NCBI GenBank assembly: GCA_945897465.1
Contig: CAMDFK010000017.1
Coordinates: forward strand, 1-64,000
Length of the DNA: 64,000 nt
Direction: 5' to 3'
Source of the DNA: Limnohabitans sp. Rim8
Lineage (GTDB): Bacteria > Pseudomonadota > Gammaproteobacteria > Burkholderiales > Burkholderiaceae_C
Below the pieces are notes generated by a model. That model was not told the DNA's origin, ran no database searches, and saw nothing but the letters and a program-made list of their open reading frames with translations. Below, one piece after another: positions 38,040 through 47,357 of this stretch; position 1 is the stretch's first letter; each line of letters opens with the position of its first letter. The position numbers and the translations under genes are program-made.

Positions 38040-38730
38040 GCGCGTAACCATGCAATTGGTCCGAGCCCCCGGCCGCATGCACGCTCACATTGAAGGACAC
38101 GATCACCCGGTCATTCGTGCCGTGATAAGGCATGGCTTGGTGCGCCAACCAAGAAGGGAACACCACCAACTGGCCTGGCACGGGCTCCATGTCGAGGTGG
38201 GCGTTTTGCAAATAGGCATTGCCAAAATCCATGGCTGCGCCACCCAGGCGGTTGAAGTGCGGGCCATAAAAACGTGTCACGCCATTGGCTGCACCCAGCA
38301 CCGGATGCTGGCAGCGCTGCTCGGTCGGGTCGACTTGCAGACAATACACGCCCGACCATGAACAGTTGCCATGCGTGTGCACATCGTGGTGGCTGCCTTG
38401 GCTGGAAATCTGGAACCAGATGCCGCGCAGCGCGATCTGAAAACCCGGCTTGGCTTCGGGCCAAGCGCCTTGGTTGGCCAGCACCACGGTTTGGCGCACA
38501 CTGTCCACGATGAAGCGCACCAACTGCTCCCACTCCGACAGGCGAATGCGATGCAGCAAGTCGTCGTGGCTGGCGTAAAAGGCTTTGGGCTCACCTGACA
38601 CGGCCGGGTCGGTGGCGCGCATCGTTTGAAACACCCGTACCAGCACCTCGTTGACCACCTCGGCTTGCGCAAACCGGTGCACGCCGATGGGCGTGTGCCA
38701 CAGCATGTGGAGTGGGTCGGGCTGAATCAT
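38032..38730 (-). CDS. 2OG-Fe(II) oxygenase-like protein (TIGR02466 type)
   Basis: Protein of 232 residues from the ATG at 38730 (MIQPDPLHMLWHTP). It fits the 2OG-FeII_Oxy_5 pattern: SHHDVHTHGNCSWSGVYC supplies the candidate metal ligands, and the C-terminal half reads FPSWLAHQAMPYHGTNDRV followed by VSFNVS. The substrate is unknown. The frame remains open upstream to 38910 but that would run into the nucleotidyltransferase gene. It is encoded in the cox operon. Confidence 0.7.
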   Translation of the reverse strand: MIQPDPLHMLWHTPIGVHRFAQAEVVNEVLVRVFQTMRATDPAVSGEPKAFYASHDDLLHRIRLSEWEQLVRFIVDSVRQTVVLANQGAWPEAKPGFQIALRGIWFQISSQGSHHDVHTHGNCSWSGVYCLQVDPTEQRCQHPVLGAANGVTRFYGPHFNRLGGAAMDFGNAYLQNAHLDMEPVPGQLVVFPSWLAHQAMPYHGTNDRVIVSFNVSVHAAGGSDQLHGYAHV

Positions 38731-38747
38731 GGCGCTGCCAGAGAGGG

Positions 38748-39428
38748 TCAAGTGGTGACCACCCAATCCGTCGGCCACTTGAGTTGGTGGCCGGTGCGTG
38801 CAGCCAGCGCGGTAATGTCTTCGGGTGTGTCCACATCGGTTCGGTAGCGTTTGTTGCTGCAAGCCCAGTGGTGCACCTGGTCGGGGTGGGCCGACTGCCA
38901 TTGGCGGCAACCCACATTGGCATCACCTGCCAGAATTTGTTCGCGCACCTCGGTGCTGAACATGACCGGGTTGCCCGGTAGACCGTCCACCGTGGGCTGC
39001 ACGACTTGCATGCCGCTGGGGCGCTTTTTGTATGCGCCAATCAGGTCGTTGATGTCTTGTGAGTTGATGAGCGGCTGGTCGGCCAGCGCCACCAGCACCG
39101 CGTCGAGCTTGGGCGACAGCGCGTGCAAACCCAGCCGCAGCGATGAATTCTGTCCGGCGTCCGGGTTGGGGTTGCGCACCAGTGTCACCGGAAATTCCTT
39201 GACGACCTCTTCGATGCGATCCGCGTAGTGGCCCAGCACCACCACCACCTCGTCCATGCCTGCGCCCGACAGAGCGATCAGCTGGCGGCGGATCAAGGGC
39301 ACGCCACCCAATTCGAGCAAGCTTTTGGGTCGGTGTCCCATGCGCGAGCCCGAACCCGCAGCCAGCAGCACCGCGCCCACTACCACGCGGCTGTACAAGC
39401 CCCCGCCCCCTTTGAGAATGCAACCCAT
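38748..39428 (-). CDS. MobA-like nucleotidyltransferase (molybdenum cofactor cytidylyltransferase type)
   Basis: Protein of 226 residues from the ATG at 39428. The nucleotide-binding loop AVLLAAGSGSRMGHRPKSLL (about 19-38) is characteristic of MobA/MocA-type NTP transferases, and VLVALADQPLI carries the metal-binding Asp. Xanthine-dehydrogenase-type enzymes such as CO dehydrogenase use molybdopterin cytosine dinucleotide, so this enzyme probably makes it. The start lies two bases after the stop of the previous gene. Confidence 0.85.
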   Translation of the reverse strand: MGCILKGGGGLYSRVVVGAVLLAAGSGSRMGHRPKSLLELGGVPLIRRQLIALSGAGMDEVVVVLGHYADRIEEVVKEFPVTLVRNPNPDAGQNSSLRLGLHALSPKLDAVLVALADQPLINSQDINDLIGAYKKRPSGMQVVQPTVDGLPGNPVMFSTEVREQILAGDANVGCRQWQSAHPDQVHHWACSNKRYRTDVDTPEDITALAARTGHQLKWPTDWVVTT

Positions 39429-39430
39429 GC

Positions 39431-40420
39431 TCAGCTTCCGCAGCAAGAAGATTTGGCCGATGCTGGCACAGCCTCCAAGGCCAATGCAGGCTCGGCTGTC
39501 TGAGTAAGGGCGGCATCGGAGGCCGCGGCATCGGAGGCCGCGACAGCGGCTTGGTCTGCCGTCTCTTTGGCCCCACCGCAGCAAGTGCTGGCGGCCACAG
39601 GCGCAAGGGCTTTGGCGTTGGTCGCCACAGACTCACGCCCACGACGTGCGGCCACCACCGAGGTCAGCACCGACAAGGCAATTTCTTCGGGCGTTTGTGC
39701 ACCGATGAATTCTCCCGCTGGGGCCACGATGCGGGCCACAGAAGCTGGGTCTTCACCGCTGGTCACCAAGGTGTCGAGCAACACCGCCGCTTTGCGGGCA
39801 CTGGCCACAAACCACAGGCCTTGCGGCTGCAAGGCCAGCGCGGCTTTGAGGCCTTGCAGGTCGCGGCGGCCTTGCGTGGCCACCACCACAAAGGGCGATG
39901 CCAAACGGGCGCTCACAGAGGCTGCATCGTCACTGTCCAGCACGGTGTCTGCGTCGGGGAAATCGGTCGCATGTGCGCCCTGTGCCACCACCGCCACGCG
40001 CAAACCCACGCGGGGGGCCAGGCCCACCAGAGCACGCGCCACGGGCGAGTCGCCCACCACAGTCAAGGTGGTCGAAGGCATCACCGGGTCAATGAACAAT
40101 TCGAGCGTGCCGCCTGAGTGGCAAGCCATGCCAAATTCGAGCACATCGCCCAGATCGCGCTCGGCGCTTTCGTCGGAGGGGGCAATGCGGATCTTGCGCG
40201 GCTGGCCGTCGAGCAAGGCATGGCGCACCGTTTTGATGACGGCGGGTTGGGCGCAGCCACCACCAATCCAGCCGTGGATCTGGCCATCGGGTGTGACGAC
40301 CGCTTTGTCGCCCGCTTTGCCCGAGGTGGGTGCTTGAGCGCTGAGCACCGTGACCAGCGCAAAGGGCTGGTCGGCGGCTTGCAAGCGGGCGGCCTGGGTG
40401 ATCCATTCGTTGCGGTTCAT
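39431..40420 (-). CDS. coxF: XdhC/CoxF-family protein with cysteine-rich C-terminal tail
   Basis: Protein of 329 residues. N-terminal XdhC_CoxI part: LVTVLSAQAPTSGKAGDKAV, HGWIGGGCAQPAVIKTV and FGMACHSGGTLELFIDP. The Rossmann-like region includes VVVATQGRRDLQGLK. The tail is Ala/Asp-rich and carries two double-cysteine motifs, STCCGG near residue 280 and SSCCGS at the very end, which could bind a metal or sulfur. The ATG at 40420 has a strong ribosome site (AAGGAG six bases upstream), so it is preferred over an upstream ATG. It lies in the cox operon. Confidence 0.85.
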   Translation of the reverse strand: MNRNEWITQAARLQAADQPFALVTVLSAQAPTSGKAGDKAVVTPDGQIHGWIGGGCAQPAVIKTVRHALLDGQPRKIRIAPSDESAERDLGDVLEFGMACHSGGTLELFIDPVMPSTTLTVVGDSPVARALVGLAPRVGLRVAVVAQGAHATDFPDADTVLDSDDAASVSARLASPFVVVATQGRRDLQGLKAALALQPQGLWFVASARKAAVLLDTLVTSGEDPASVARIVAPAGEFIGAQTPEEIALSVLTSVVAARRGRESVATNAKALAPVAASTCCGGAKETADQAAVAASDAAASDAALTQTAEPALALEAVPASAKSSCCGS

Positions 40421-40444
40421 GGCGTACTCCTTGAATGTCAAATG

Positions 40445-41626
40445 TCAGTGCAACACATGGCGTGCAGCGGCCAGATCGGCCAAACTGGCCAGTGGCACGA
40501 AGCGGTCGATCATGGCACGCGAACGCTGCAAGGCCCCGGCAGAGGGCACTTGGCGCGTGGGGTGAAACCAGGTGATGCGGGCACCGCGTGCTCGCACCTC
40601 CTGCAGGGCCGCGCTCAAGAGCTCTGGCCCATCGGAGTCAAAGCCGTCCGAGAACACCCACACACGGGCACCCCGGTTGAGCTGGGCGCGGGCGTGGTGC
40701 CGGACAAAGTCTTGCAAGCTGGCGGCAATCCGAGTGCCACCGCCAAAACCAGCGGTGACGGCGTTGACTTTTTCTTGAATGGCGGGCGTGTCGCGCTGCA
40801 TGTAGGGCGTGACTTCGGCCAGGCGGGTGTGGAACACAAACACCCGGGCATCTGCCTCGAGCGCAAAGGCGCGGGCCACGCGCAAAAACAGCGCGGCGTG
40901 TGATTCCATCGAGCGGCTCACATCGGCCAGGATGAACAGGCGCGGCGGCTCGACCCGTTTGACTTGCCAGGCCGGTTGCAGCAACTCGCCACCCCAGCAC
41001 ACGCTGCGACGCAACGTTTGGCGCAAATCCAGCCGCTGTCCGCGCGGGGCCACGCGCCAGCGGCGGGTGGCGCGGGGCTGCAGCTTGGCCGTGATCTGGC
41101 GGGCGAGGCTTTGCAGGGCGCTGAGTTCTTGTGGCATCCACATTTGGCCGTCGCGTTGGTGCAGGGCTTCGGTGCGGCTGGCACCGCCTTGGGCGCGGGG
41201 CGTTCCTGCATCGCTTTCTTCAGGGTGGTTGGACGCCATGTCGCCAGCGGTTTGAGGCGCAGCACGCTGACCCGGCTGGTTGGCCGGTTGTTGGGACGCG
41301 TCCATTTGATCGTGCAGGGCCTGCACGCTTTGGCGCAGGCTGCGGCTGGGCCGGGTTTGGCCACTGACTTTGACGCCGCCGCGCAGTTTTTCAGGGTGCC
41401 AAAAGCGCTCGTACACATCGGCCCACAGCTGCCATTCGCGCTGGCTGTGGCAGGCAATGGCCCGCCAAGCCGCCTGCAATGGGCGCTCGTGCAAGGGGCC
41501 GAAGTAGAGCGCCGCTTGCAGCATGGCGTGCTGCTCGGCCACGCCCACCGTGAGCCCGTGTTCACGCAACAGGGCAGCAAAACCGGCCAAACGCTCAGAT
41601 GGCGGGATGGCGGGCGAGGTGTTCAT
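40445..41626 (-). CDS. coxE: VWA-domain protein CoxE
   Basis: Protein of 393 residues. The C-terminal VWA domain has the metal-ion-dependent adhesion motif DVSRSM (Asp235) and the strand HAALFLRVARAFALEADARV. In aerobic CO dehydrogenase clusters CoxE works with the CoxD ATPase in maturing the Cu-S-Mo active site. It overlaps coxD by four bases. Confidence 0.9.
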   Translation of the reverse strand: MNTSPAIPPSERLAGFAALLREHGLTVGVAEQHAMLQAALYFGPLHERPLQAAWRAIACHSQREWQLWADVYERFWHPEKLRGGVKVSGQTRPSRSLRQSVQALHDQMDASQQPANQPGQRAAPQTAGDMASNHPEESDAGTPRAQGGASRTEALHQRDGQMWMPQELSALQSLARQITAKLQPRATRRWRVAPRGQRLDLRQTLRRSVCWGGELLQPAWQVKRVEPPRLFILADVSRSMESHAALFLRVARAFALEADARVFVFHTRLAEVTPYMQRDTPAIQEKVNAVTAGFGGGTRIAASLQDFVRHHARAQLNRGARVWVFSDGFDSDGPELLSAALQEVRARGARITWFHPTRQVPSAGALQRSRAMIDRFVPLASLADLAAARHVLH

Positions 41627-42591
41627 GCCGCCACTTTGGCTTGTTCGTTGGTGTTTTCGGCCACACCCACGGTGCGGCGGCCTTCGACCAGCTGGCGCAA
41701 ACGCTCAGGGCCCATCACAAAGCGGTCTTCACGGGTCTTGAGCAAACAGCCCAGGGTGCCCAGCACGGCCGACATGTCTTCGGGCAAATGGCTGTGGCGC
41801 AACTGAAACAGCGCACGCACCCAGTCGAGCGTCTCAGCAATGCCGGGAATCTTGGCCAGGTCTTCGCGGCGCAGGCGCTGCACGAATTGCACCGCGTCTT
41901 CCACCAGCCGTGTATCGGCTTCGGGCAAGGCGGATTTGACGATGGCGATCTCTCGCGCCAGCGTCGGGTAATCGAGGTAGTGGTACAGGCAGCGGCGGCG
42001 CAAGGCGTCAGACAACTCACGCGTGCCGTTGCTCGTCAAAATCACCTGAGGGATGTGCGTGGCGCGGATGGTGCCGATTTCGGGCACGGTGATCTGGTAT
42101 TCGGCCAGCACTTCGAGCAAAAAGGCTTCAAAGGCTTCGTCGGCGCGGTCGATCTCGTCGATCAAGAGCACGCAGGGGCCTGACTGGCTGATGGCCCGCA
42201 GCAAGGGGCGCTCGAGCAAATAGTCGCGGCTGAATACATCGGATTCGCGGACACGACCTGCCCCGTCTTTGTCCGATTCGCTCATGCGGATCGCCATCAG
42301 CTGGCGGCCATAGTTCCACTCGTAAGCGGCTTGCGAGAGGTCCAGGCCTTCAAAGCATTGCAAGCGCACCAAGTTGGCTTTTTGCGATTGGGCCAAGGCC
42401 GTGGCCAAGGCGGTTTTGCCCACGCCCGCGTCGCCCTCGAGCAACAGGGGGCGCTGCAAGGCCGACGCCAGCCATACGGTGGTGGCCAAGTCGGCATCGG
42501 CCAGATAACCCGAACGCTGCAGCCGCTCCCGCAGCAAGCGCTCTTGCTCGGCGGGGGTGGCAGAGGCAGCGCTCAGATCTGGCGTGGTCAT
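41623..42591 (-). CDS. coxD: MoxR-type AAA+ ATPase CoxD
   Basis: Protein of 322 residues from the ATG at 42591 (MTTPDLSAAS). Walker A is GDAGVGKT at 53-60 and Walker B is CVLLIDEIDRAD; SNGTRELSDALRRRC carries sensor and arginine-finger elements. CoxD of Oligotropha is needed to introduce sulfur and copper into the CO dehydrogenase active site. An upstream in-frame ATG at 42645 would overlap coxG, and the 42591 start gives a two-base gap. Confidence 0.92.
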   Translation of the reverse strand: MTTPDLSAASATPAEQERLLRERLQRSGYLADADLATTVWLASALQRPLLLEGDAGVGKTALATALAQSQKANLVRLQCFEGLDLSQAAYEWNYGRQLMAIRMSESDKDGAGRVRESDVFSRDYLLERPLLRAISQSGPCVLLIDEIDRADEAFEAFLLEVLAEYQITVPEIGTIRATHIPQVILTSNGTRELSDALRRRCLYHYLDYPTLAREIAIVKSALPEADTRLVEDAVQFVQRLRREDLAKIPGIAETLDWVRALFQLRHSHLPEDMSAVLGTLGCLLKTREDRFVMGPERLRQLVEGRRTVGVAENTNEQAKVAA

Positions 42592-42593
42592 GT

Positions 42594-43223
42594 TCAGACT
42601 TTTTTGCCGACCAGGCCGCCAAACCAGCTCTTGAGCAAAGCCCAAAAGATGGCCAGGCCGTTGATCTCACGGGCCACCACGGGGGCTGCAGGCGCGGCCA
42701 CTGGCGCTGCGGCCTCGGCACCCGAAGCCACCGATGCAGCGGCAGGCACGCCTTCAGCCGCAGGCAAGGTGAGCGCCGTCTGGCGGAAGTTTTCGACAAA
42801 CTGCGCCAGCAGCATGTCGGACACCTGGACCATCATGCGGCCACCGAATTGCGCGAACTTGCCATTGACAATCACCGCTGCTTGGCCGTTCAGCACGCAA
42901 TGCGCCGGGTTGGCCGGGTCGGTGGTGATGACCGCGGTCAGGTCCATCGAGGCGGACGAGCCACCCTTGTCGGCCCCCTTGCCTCGCAAAACCATCTTGC
43001 GCTCGGCGGGCACGGCTTCGACCACGTCCACCGTTCCGCCAAACTGGGCCACGGCCGGGCCCACCTTGACCTTGACGCCGCCCTTGAACGAGGTCTCGGA
43101 CAGCTGCTCGGTGATTTCGGCGCCGGGCATACAGTTGGCGGTGGCTTTCAGGTCCGTCAGCAGGGCCCAGGCCCGTGCCGCGTCCACATCCAGCGGGTAT
43201 TGCTTGTCGAGTTTGACTTCCAT
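42594..43223 (-). CDS. coxG: CoxG, SRPBCC-fold protein
   Basis: Protein of 209 residues. The SRPBCC core runs to about residue 150 (YPLDVDAARAWALLTDLKA, then CMPGAEITEQL and FKGGVKVKVGPA). An Ala/Pro linker is followed by a hydrophobic C-terminal helix (INGLAIFWALLKSWFGG) that could anchor it to the membrane. CoxG proteins are reported to bring CO dehydrogenase to the membrane and to handle quinone, which fits the layout. Confidence 0.9.
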   Translation of the reverse strand: MEVKLDKQYPLDVDAARAWALLTDLKATANCMPGAEITEQLSETSFKGGVKVKVGPAVAQFGGTVDVVEAVPAERKMVLRGKGADKGGSSASMDLTAVITTDPANPAHCVLNGQAAVIVNGKFAQFGGRMMVQVSDMLLAQFVENFRQTALTLPAAEGVPAAASVASGAEAAAPVAAPAAPVVAREINGLAIFWALLKSWFGGLVGKKV

Positions 43224-43235
43224 GACGGTTCCTGA

Positions 43236-45647
43236 TTACAAAGCGGCGCCGAGCTCGCGCAGCGCTTTCCAAGTGCGGAACGCGTTGTGCGGCATGTCCA
43301 GGTGCGTGACACCCAGGTGCGAGAAGGCATCGACCACCGCCGAGGTGAAGGTGGGGATCGAGCCGACGTGGGGTGACTCGGCCACGCCCTTGGCACCCAG
43401 GGGGTGGTGCGGTGAAGGCGTCACAGTGTGGTCAGTTTCCCAGTGCGGTGTTTCCACGAAGGTGGGCAAAAAGTAATCCATCAGTGTGTTGCCCAGCAAG
43501 TTGCCCTGTGCATCAAACGGCATTTGCTGACCCATGGCCACGGCAAAGCCTTCGGTCAAACCACCATGGATTTGGCCGTCGATGATCATCGGGTTGATGC
43601 GGGTGCCGCAGTCGTCCAGCGCATAAAAGCGGCGGACTTTGGTTTCGCCAGTGGCGCGGTCGATGTCCACCACGCACAGGTAGATGCCGAAGGGGAAAGT
43701 GAAGTTCGGTGGGTCGTAGTAGTGCACCGCTTCCAAACCTGGCTCAAGACCGTCTGGTGGCTGGTGGTAGGCCTGCCAAGCCACGTCGGCCATGGTTTTG
43801 AACTTGCTGTCGTCGCCCTTGACCTTGAAGCGGTCGACTTCCCAGTCGAGGTCGTTTTCGTTGACCTCGAGCATGTGGGCGGCGATTTTGCGGGCTTTCG
43901 CGTGGATCTTGCGGGCAGCCAGCGCGATGGCCGCACCGGCCACGGGCGTGGAGCGCGAACCATAAGTGCCCAAGCCATAAGGCGCGGTGGACGTGTCGCC
44001 TTCTTCGACCTGAATCACTTCCGATGGAATGCCCAGCTCGGTGGCGATGATCTGCGCGTAGGTGGTCTGGTGACCTTGACCTTGCGTGATCGTGCCCATG
44101 CGGGCGATGGCGCTGCCGGTGGGGTGGATGCGGATTTCGCAGGAGTCGAACATGCCCACGCCCAAGATGTCGCACATCTTGGAGGGACCTGCGCCGACCA
44201 CCTCGGTGAAGGTGACCAAGCCTATGCCCATCAAGGTGGGGCTATTGGGGTCGGCGCGTTTGGCCGCTTGCTCAGCACGTAAGCCTTTGTAGTCCACGGC
44301 TTCGAGCACCTTGTCCAAAGCGGTTTGGTAGTCGCCTGAGTCGTATTCGAAACCGAAGGCGCTGGTGTAGGGGAACTGCTCTTTTTTGACGAAGTTCTTG
44401 GCGCGGATCTCGGCCTTGTCCATGCCCAGCTTTTGCGCCAGCACGTCGACCATGCGCTCGATCAGGTACACGGCTTCGGTCACGCGGAACGAGCAGCGGT
44501 AGGCCACGCCACCGGGGGCCTTGTTGGTGTACACGCCCTTGACGCTCGCGTGCGCGGCGGGAATGTCATACGAGCCAGAGACGATGTGGAACATGCCCGC
44601 AGGGAACTTGGTCGGGTCGGCACAGGCGTCGAATGCGCCGTGGTCGGCCACCACGTTCACGCGCAGGCCGGTTATCTTGCCGTCGGCAGTCGCTGCCAAT
44701 TCGCCGTCCATGTGGTAGTCGCGGGCAAAGGCGGTGGACGAGATGTTTTCGATGCGGTCCTCGACCCACTTCACGGGGCGACCCAGCACGATGGACGCGA
44801 CGATGGCGCAGACATAGCCGGGGTAGATGCCGACCTTGTTGCCAAAGCCGCCACCGATGTCGGGGCTGACGATGCGCACTTTGGATTCGGGGATGCCCGA
44901 GAGCATGGACACCACGGTGCGCACCACGTGAGGGGCTTGCGAGGTGATGAAGGTGGTCAGGTCGCCCTTGATCGGGTCGAAGCTGGCCACGCAACCGCAG
45001 GTCTCCAGCGGGCAAGGGTGCACGCGGGGGTAGTACATGTGCTGCGAGACGGTCACTTCGGCTTTGTCGAAGGCGGCATCGGCGGCCGACTTGTCACCGG
45101 CATCCCAGGTGAAGATGTGGTTGTGGTGGTCGCGCTTGCCGTGAGCACCTTCGGTCTTGCCAGCGAGGTCGTCGCGGATGACGGGTGCACCGGGTTGCAA
45201 AGCGGCATAGGGGTCCATGACCACGGGCAGCTCTTCGTATTCGACTTCCACGGCCTCCACCGCATCGGCCGCGATGTAGCGGTCGTCGGCGATCACGATG
45301 GCGACTTCTTGCATTTGGAAGTGCACTTTTTCATCGGCCAACACGGCGGCCACGTCGCCGGCCAAGGTGGGCATCCAGTGCAGCTTCAGGGGTTTCAAGT
45401 CGTCGGCGGTGAGCACGGCGTGCACGCCAGGGATGGCCAGCGCGGCTTCTTTGTTGATGCGCTTGATACGACCGTGGGCGATGGGGCTGCGCACGATGTC
45501 CATGTGCAGCATGCCGGCCATTTTGATGTCGTCAACGTAGTTGCCCTTGCCCTGGATGAAGCGGGCGTCTTCTTTGCGCAGGCGCGAAGCGCCCATGCCA
45601 GCCAGCGCGAGTTCGCGGGCTTCCGCGGTTTGTACCGGTGCGTTCAT
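43236..45647 (-). CDS. coxL: Form I aerobic CO dehydrogenase, molybdenum-copper large subunit CoxL
   Basis: Protein of 803 residues. The active-site loop reads AYRCSFR, with the copper-coordinating Cys at residue 385 (codon 44493-44495), the hallmark of form I (true CO-oxidising) CoxL; form II homologues have AYRGAGR. The molybdenum-site Glu is Glu757 in GVAESPHVG, where GVGES is more usual. Molybdopterin loops such as GGGFGNKVGIYPGYVC are present. The subunit oxidises CO to CO2 with electrons passing to CoxS and CoxM. Confidence 0.96.
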   Translation of the reverse strand: MNAPVQTAEARELALAGMGASRLRKEDARFIQGKGNYVDDIKMAGMLHMDIVRSPIAHGRIKRINKEAALAIPGVHAVLTADDLKPLKLHWMPTLAGDVAAVLADEKVHFQMQEVAIVIADDRYIAADAVEAVEVEYEELPVVMDPYAALQPGAPVIRDDLAGKTEGAHGKRDHHNHIFTWDAGDKSAADAAFDKAEVTVSQHMYYPRVHPCPLETCGCVASFDPIKGDLTTFITSQAPHVVRTVVSMLSGIPESKVRIVSPDIGGGFGNKVGIYPGYVCAIVASIVLGRPVKWVEDRIENISSTAFARDYHMDGELAATADGKITGLRVNVVADHGAFDACADPTKFPAGMFHIVSGSYDIPAAHASVKGVYTNKAPGGVAYRCSFRVTEAVYLIERMVDVLAQKLGMDKAEIRAKNFVKKEQFPYTSAFGFEYDSGDYQTALDKVLEAVDYKGLRAEQAAKRADPNSPTLMGIGLVTFTEVVGAGPSKMCDILGVGMFDSCEIRIHPTGSAIARMGTITQGQGHQTTYAQIIATELGIPSEVIQVEEGDTSTAPYGLGTYGSRSTPVAGAAIALAARKIHAKARKIAAHMLEVNENDLDWEVDRFKVKGDDSKFKTMADVAWQAYHQPPDGLEPGLEAVHYYDPPNFTFPFGIYLCVVDIDRATGETKVRRFYALDDCGTRINPMIIDGQIHGGLTEGFAVAMGQQMPFDAQGNLLGNTLMDYFLPTFVETPHWETDHTVTPSPHHPLGAKGVAESPHVGSIPTFTSAVVDAFSHLGVTHLDMPHNAFRTWKALRELGAAL

Positions 45648-45676
45648 GTGTGTCTCCGATCAAATGGGGGTGTGCT

Positions 45677-46162
45677 TCAAGCCGCGACGGGCTCTTGCAG
45701 TTTTTTGGCGGCGTACTGGACGGCTTTGATGATGTTTTGGTAGCCCGTGCAGCGGCACAGATTGCCACTCATGCCATGGCGGATTTCGTCCTCGGTCGGG
45801 TTGGGGTTCTCATGCAAGAAACGGTAGGCGCGCATGAGCATGCCGGGGGTGCAGAAACCGCACTGCAAGCCGTGCTCTTTGTAAAAGCCTTCTTGCACCG
45901 CGTGCAACACACCTTTGTGGGCCAAGCCTTCGACGGTGAGCACTTCCGAGCCATCGCACTGCACGGCCAAGTGGGTGCAGGACTTGACCGAGCGACCGTC
46001 GATGTCTACGGTGCAAACGCCGCAGTGGCTGGTCTCGCAACCGATGTGGGCACCGGTCAGGTTCAGTTCTTCCCGCAAAAAATGGATCAACAGGGTGCGG
46101 GGCTCAACGGCTTTCTCTTCTTTTTTGCCGTTGACGGAAACGGTGATGAGTTTTTTAGTCAT
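45677..46162 (-). CDS. coxS: CO dehydrogenase iron-sulfur small subunit CoxS
   Basis: Protein of 161 residues. It has the plant-type [2Fe-2S] motif [10 protein letters not shown] with a later Cys at about residue 62, and a second cluster site CGFCTPGM followed by CRCTGY. This two-cluster layout is standard for the small subunit of xanthine-oxidase-family enzymes. It lies between coxM (15-base gap) and coxL (29-base gap). Confidence 0.95.
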   Translation of the reverse strand: MTKKLITVSVNGKKEEKAVEPRTLLIHFLREELNLTGAHIGCETSHCGVCTVDIDGRSVKSCTHLAVQCDGSEVLTVEGLAHKGVLHAVQEGFYKEHGLQCGFCTPGMLMRAYRFLHENPNPTEDEIRHGMSGNLCRCTGYQNIIKAVQYAAKKLQEPVAA

Positions 46163-46177
46163 GAAAGTTTCTCGGGT

Positions 46178-47041
46178 TTATGAGCACTGAGCCCAAGCTT
46201 TGTTGAGTGCGCGTTTGACCATGGCACCGGCCATGGCAGTCTTGTATTCGATGTCACCCCGCAAGTCTTCTGCGGGGTCGCAGATCGCGATCGCAGCTTC
46301 GACAGCAGCTTGCACGTTGGTGGCGTTGAAGGGTTTGTTCAGCAGCGCAGCTTCTGCGGCCTCGGCACGCAAAGCGGTGGGTGCTACGTTGGTCAGCGCA
46401 ATGCGCACATGGCTGACTAGCTCACCCGACTTGCGGATCACCACGGCGCATCCGGCGGTGGCCCAGTCACCGGTTTTGCGCTTGAGTTTTTCGTAGGCCG
46501 AGCCTGTGCCAGCCGCAAAGGCGGGCACGCGGATCTCGCACATGACTTCGTTTTCTTCGAGCAGCGTCATGTAGGTGCCGAGGAAAAAGCCGTCAGCGGC
46601 CACGGTGCGGCGGCCATTCGGGCCTTCCAGCACAAATGAAGCCTCAATGGCGATGGACAAAGCGGGGTGGTCGTTGCCCGGATCGCCGTGAGCGATGTCA
46701 CCGCCAATGGTGCCGCGGTTGCGAACTTGGGGATCAGCGATCAGCTTGGCCGCTTCGCACAGCAAAGGCACTTTGGCTTGCAGGATGGGCGAAGTGATCA
46801 GGTCGTTTTCGACCGTCATGGCACCGATCACCACGGTGTTGCCGTCTTCGCGGATACCCTTGAGCTCGGGAATGCGGTTGATGTCGATCAGGTGCTCGGG
46901 GGCTGCAAAACGCAGTTTCATCATCGGCAACAGGCTGTGGCCGCCCGCCAGCAGCTTGGCGTCAGAGCCCAATTGGCCGAGCAAAGCCACAGCCTCGCCG
47001 ACGGTTTTGGGCGCGTGGTATTCAAAACGCGGTGGAATCAT
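46178..47041 (-). CDS. coxM: CO dehydrogenase FAD-binding medium subunit CoxM
   Basis: Protein of 287 residues. The FAD-binding motifs LAGGHSLLPMMKLRF (about 32-46) and RNRGTIGGDIAHGDPGND (about 107-124) are both clear. It takes electrons from the CoxS clusters. The start has AGGAG seven to eight bases upstream. It is the first structural gene after the regulator-distal intergenic region, downstream of candidate regulator sites. Confidence 0.95.
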   Translation of the reverse strand: MIPPRFEYHAPKTVGEAVALLGQLGSDAKLLAGGHSLLPMMKLRFAAPEHLIDINRIPELKGIREDGNTVVIGAMTVENDLITSPILQAKVPLLCEAAKLIADPQVRNRGTIGGDIAHGDPGNDHPALSIAIEASFVLEGPNGRRTVAADGFFLGTYMTLLEENEVMCEIRVPAFAAGTGSAYEKLKRKTGDWATAGCAVVIRKSGELVSHVRIALTNVAPTALRAEAAEAALLNKPFNATNVQAAVEAAIAICDPAEDLRGDIEYKTAMAGAMVKRALNKAWAQCS

Positions 47042-47357
47042 CCAGGGTCTCCTGAGTTTTGTTTAAAACAAGAGAGAAGTATTGGGTGATCTCCTATTCC
47101 GACCAGATAGTCGGGTTTTATTCAAATTCGTCTCTTCATGGCCGATTTGTTGCACGAAATGCACTTTATTGAGCACGAAATGGATTGAACAGGCTTTTTA
47201 GCTCTCGCAATCAGGGTATATCCTAGGTGTCCGAAAGCCCAGTGAATACCCTCGGTTTAGCTGCTGAATACCCGGGGGTGTAGGGGCGATGGGTAGGAGA
47301 CGACGTGCTTGGTCTGCGAGGCCCATCGGGACGGGCTCTTGGTCATACAGGCGGGGC
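47042..47357. promoter_or_regulatory. coxM upstream region
   Basis: 316 bases between the rcoM stop and the coxM start. They hold the two GCACGAAATG repeats (listed separately), a 13-base palindrome TTGTTTAAAACAA (47059-47071) in the coxM leader, and a ribosome site AGGAG. I could not place -35/-10 elements with confidence. No gene is seen. Confidence 0.6.
47152..47182 (-). promoter_or_regulatory. Candidate RcoM operator: two 10-bp direct repeats 21 bp apart
   Basis: GCACGAAATG occurs at 47152-47161 and again at 47173-47182, so on the coding strand CATTTCGTGC is repeated on the same helix face two turns apart. LytTR proteins bind short direct repeats with about two-turn spacing, and RcoM sites have been described with TTNNNG-like elements; TTCGTG here fits. 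The sites are about 110 bases upstream of coxM. Confidence 0.6.

Noticed and set aside
44433-45743. Plus-strand frame opposite coxL
   Set aside because: Antisense shadow; coxL has decisive active-site motifs.
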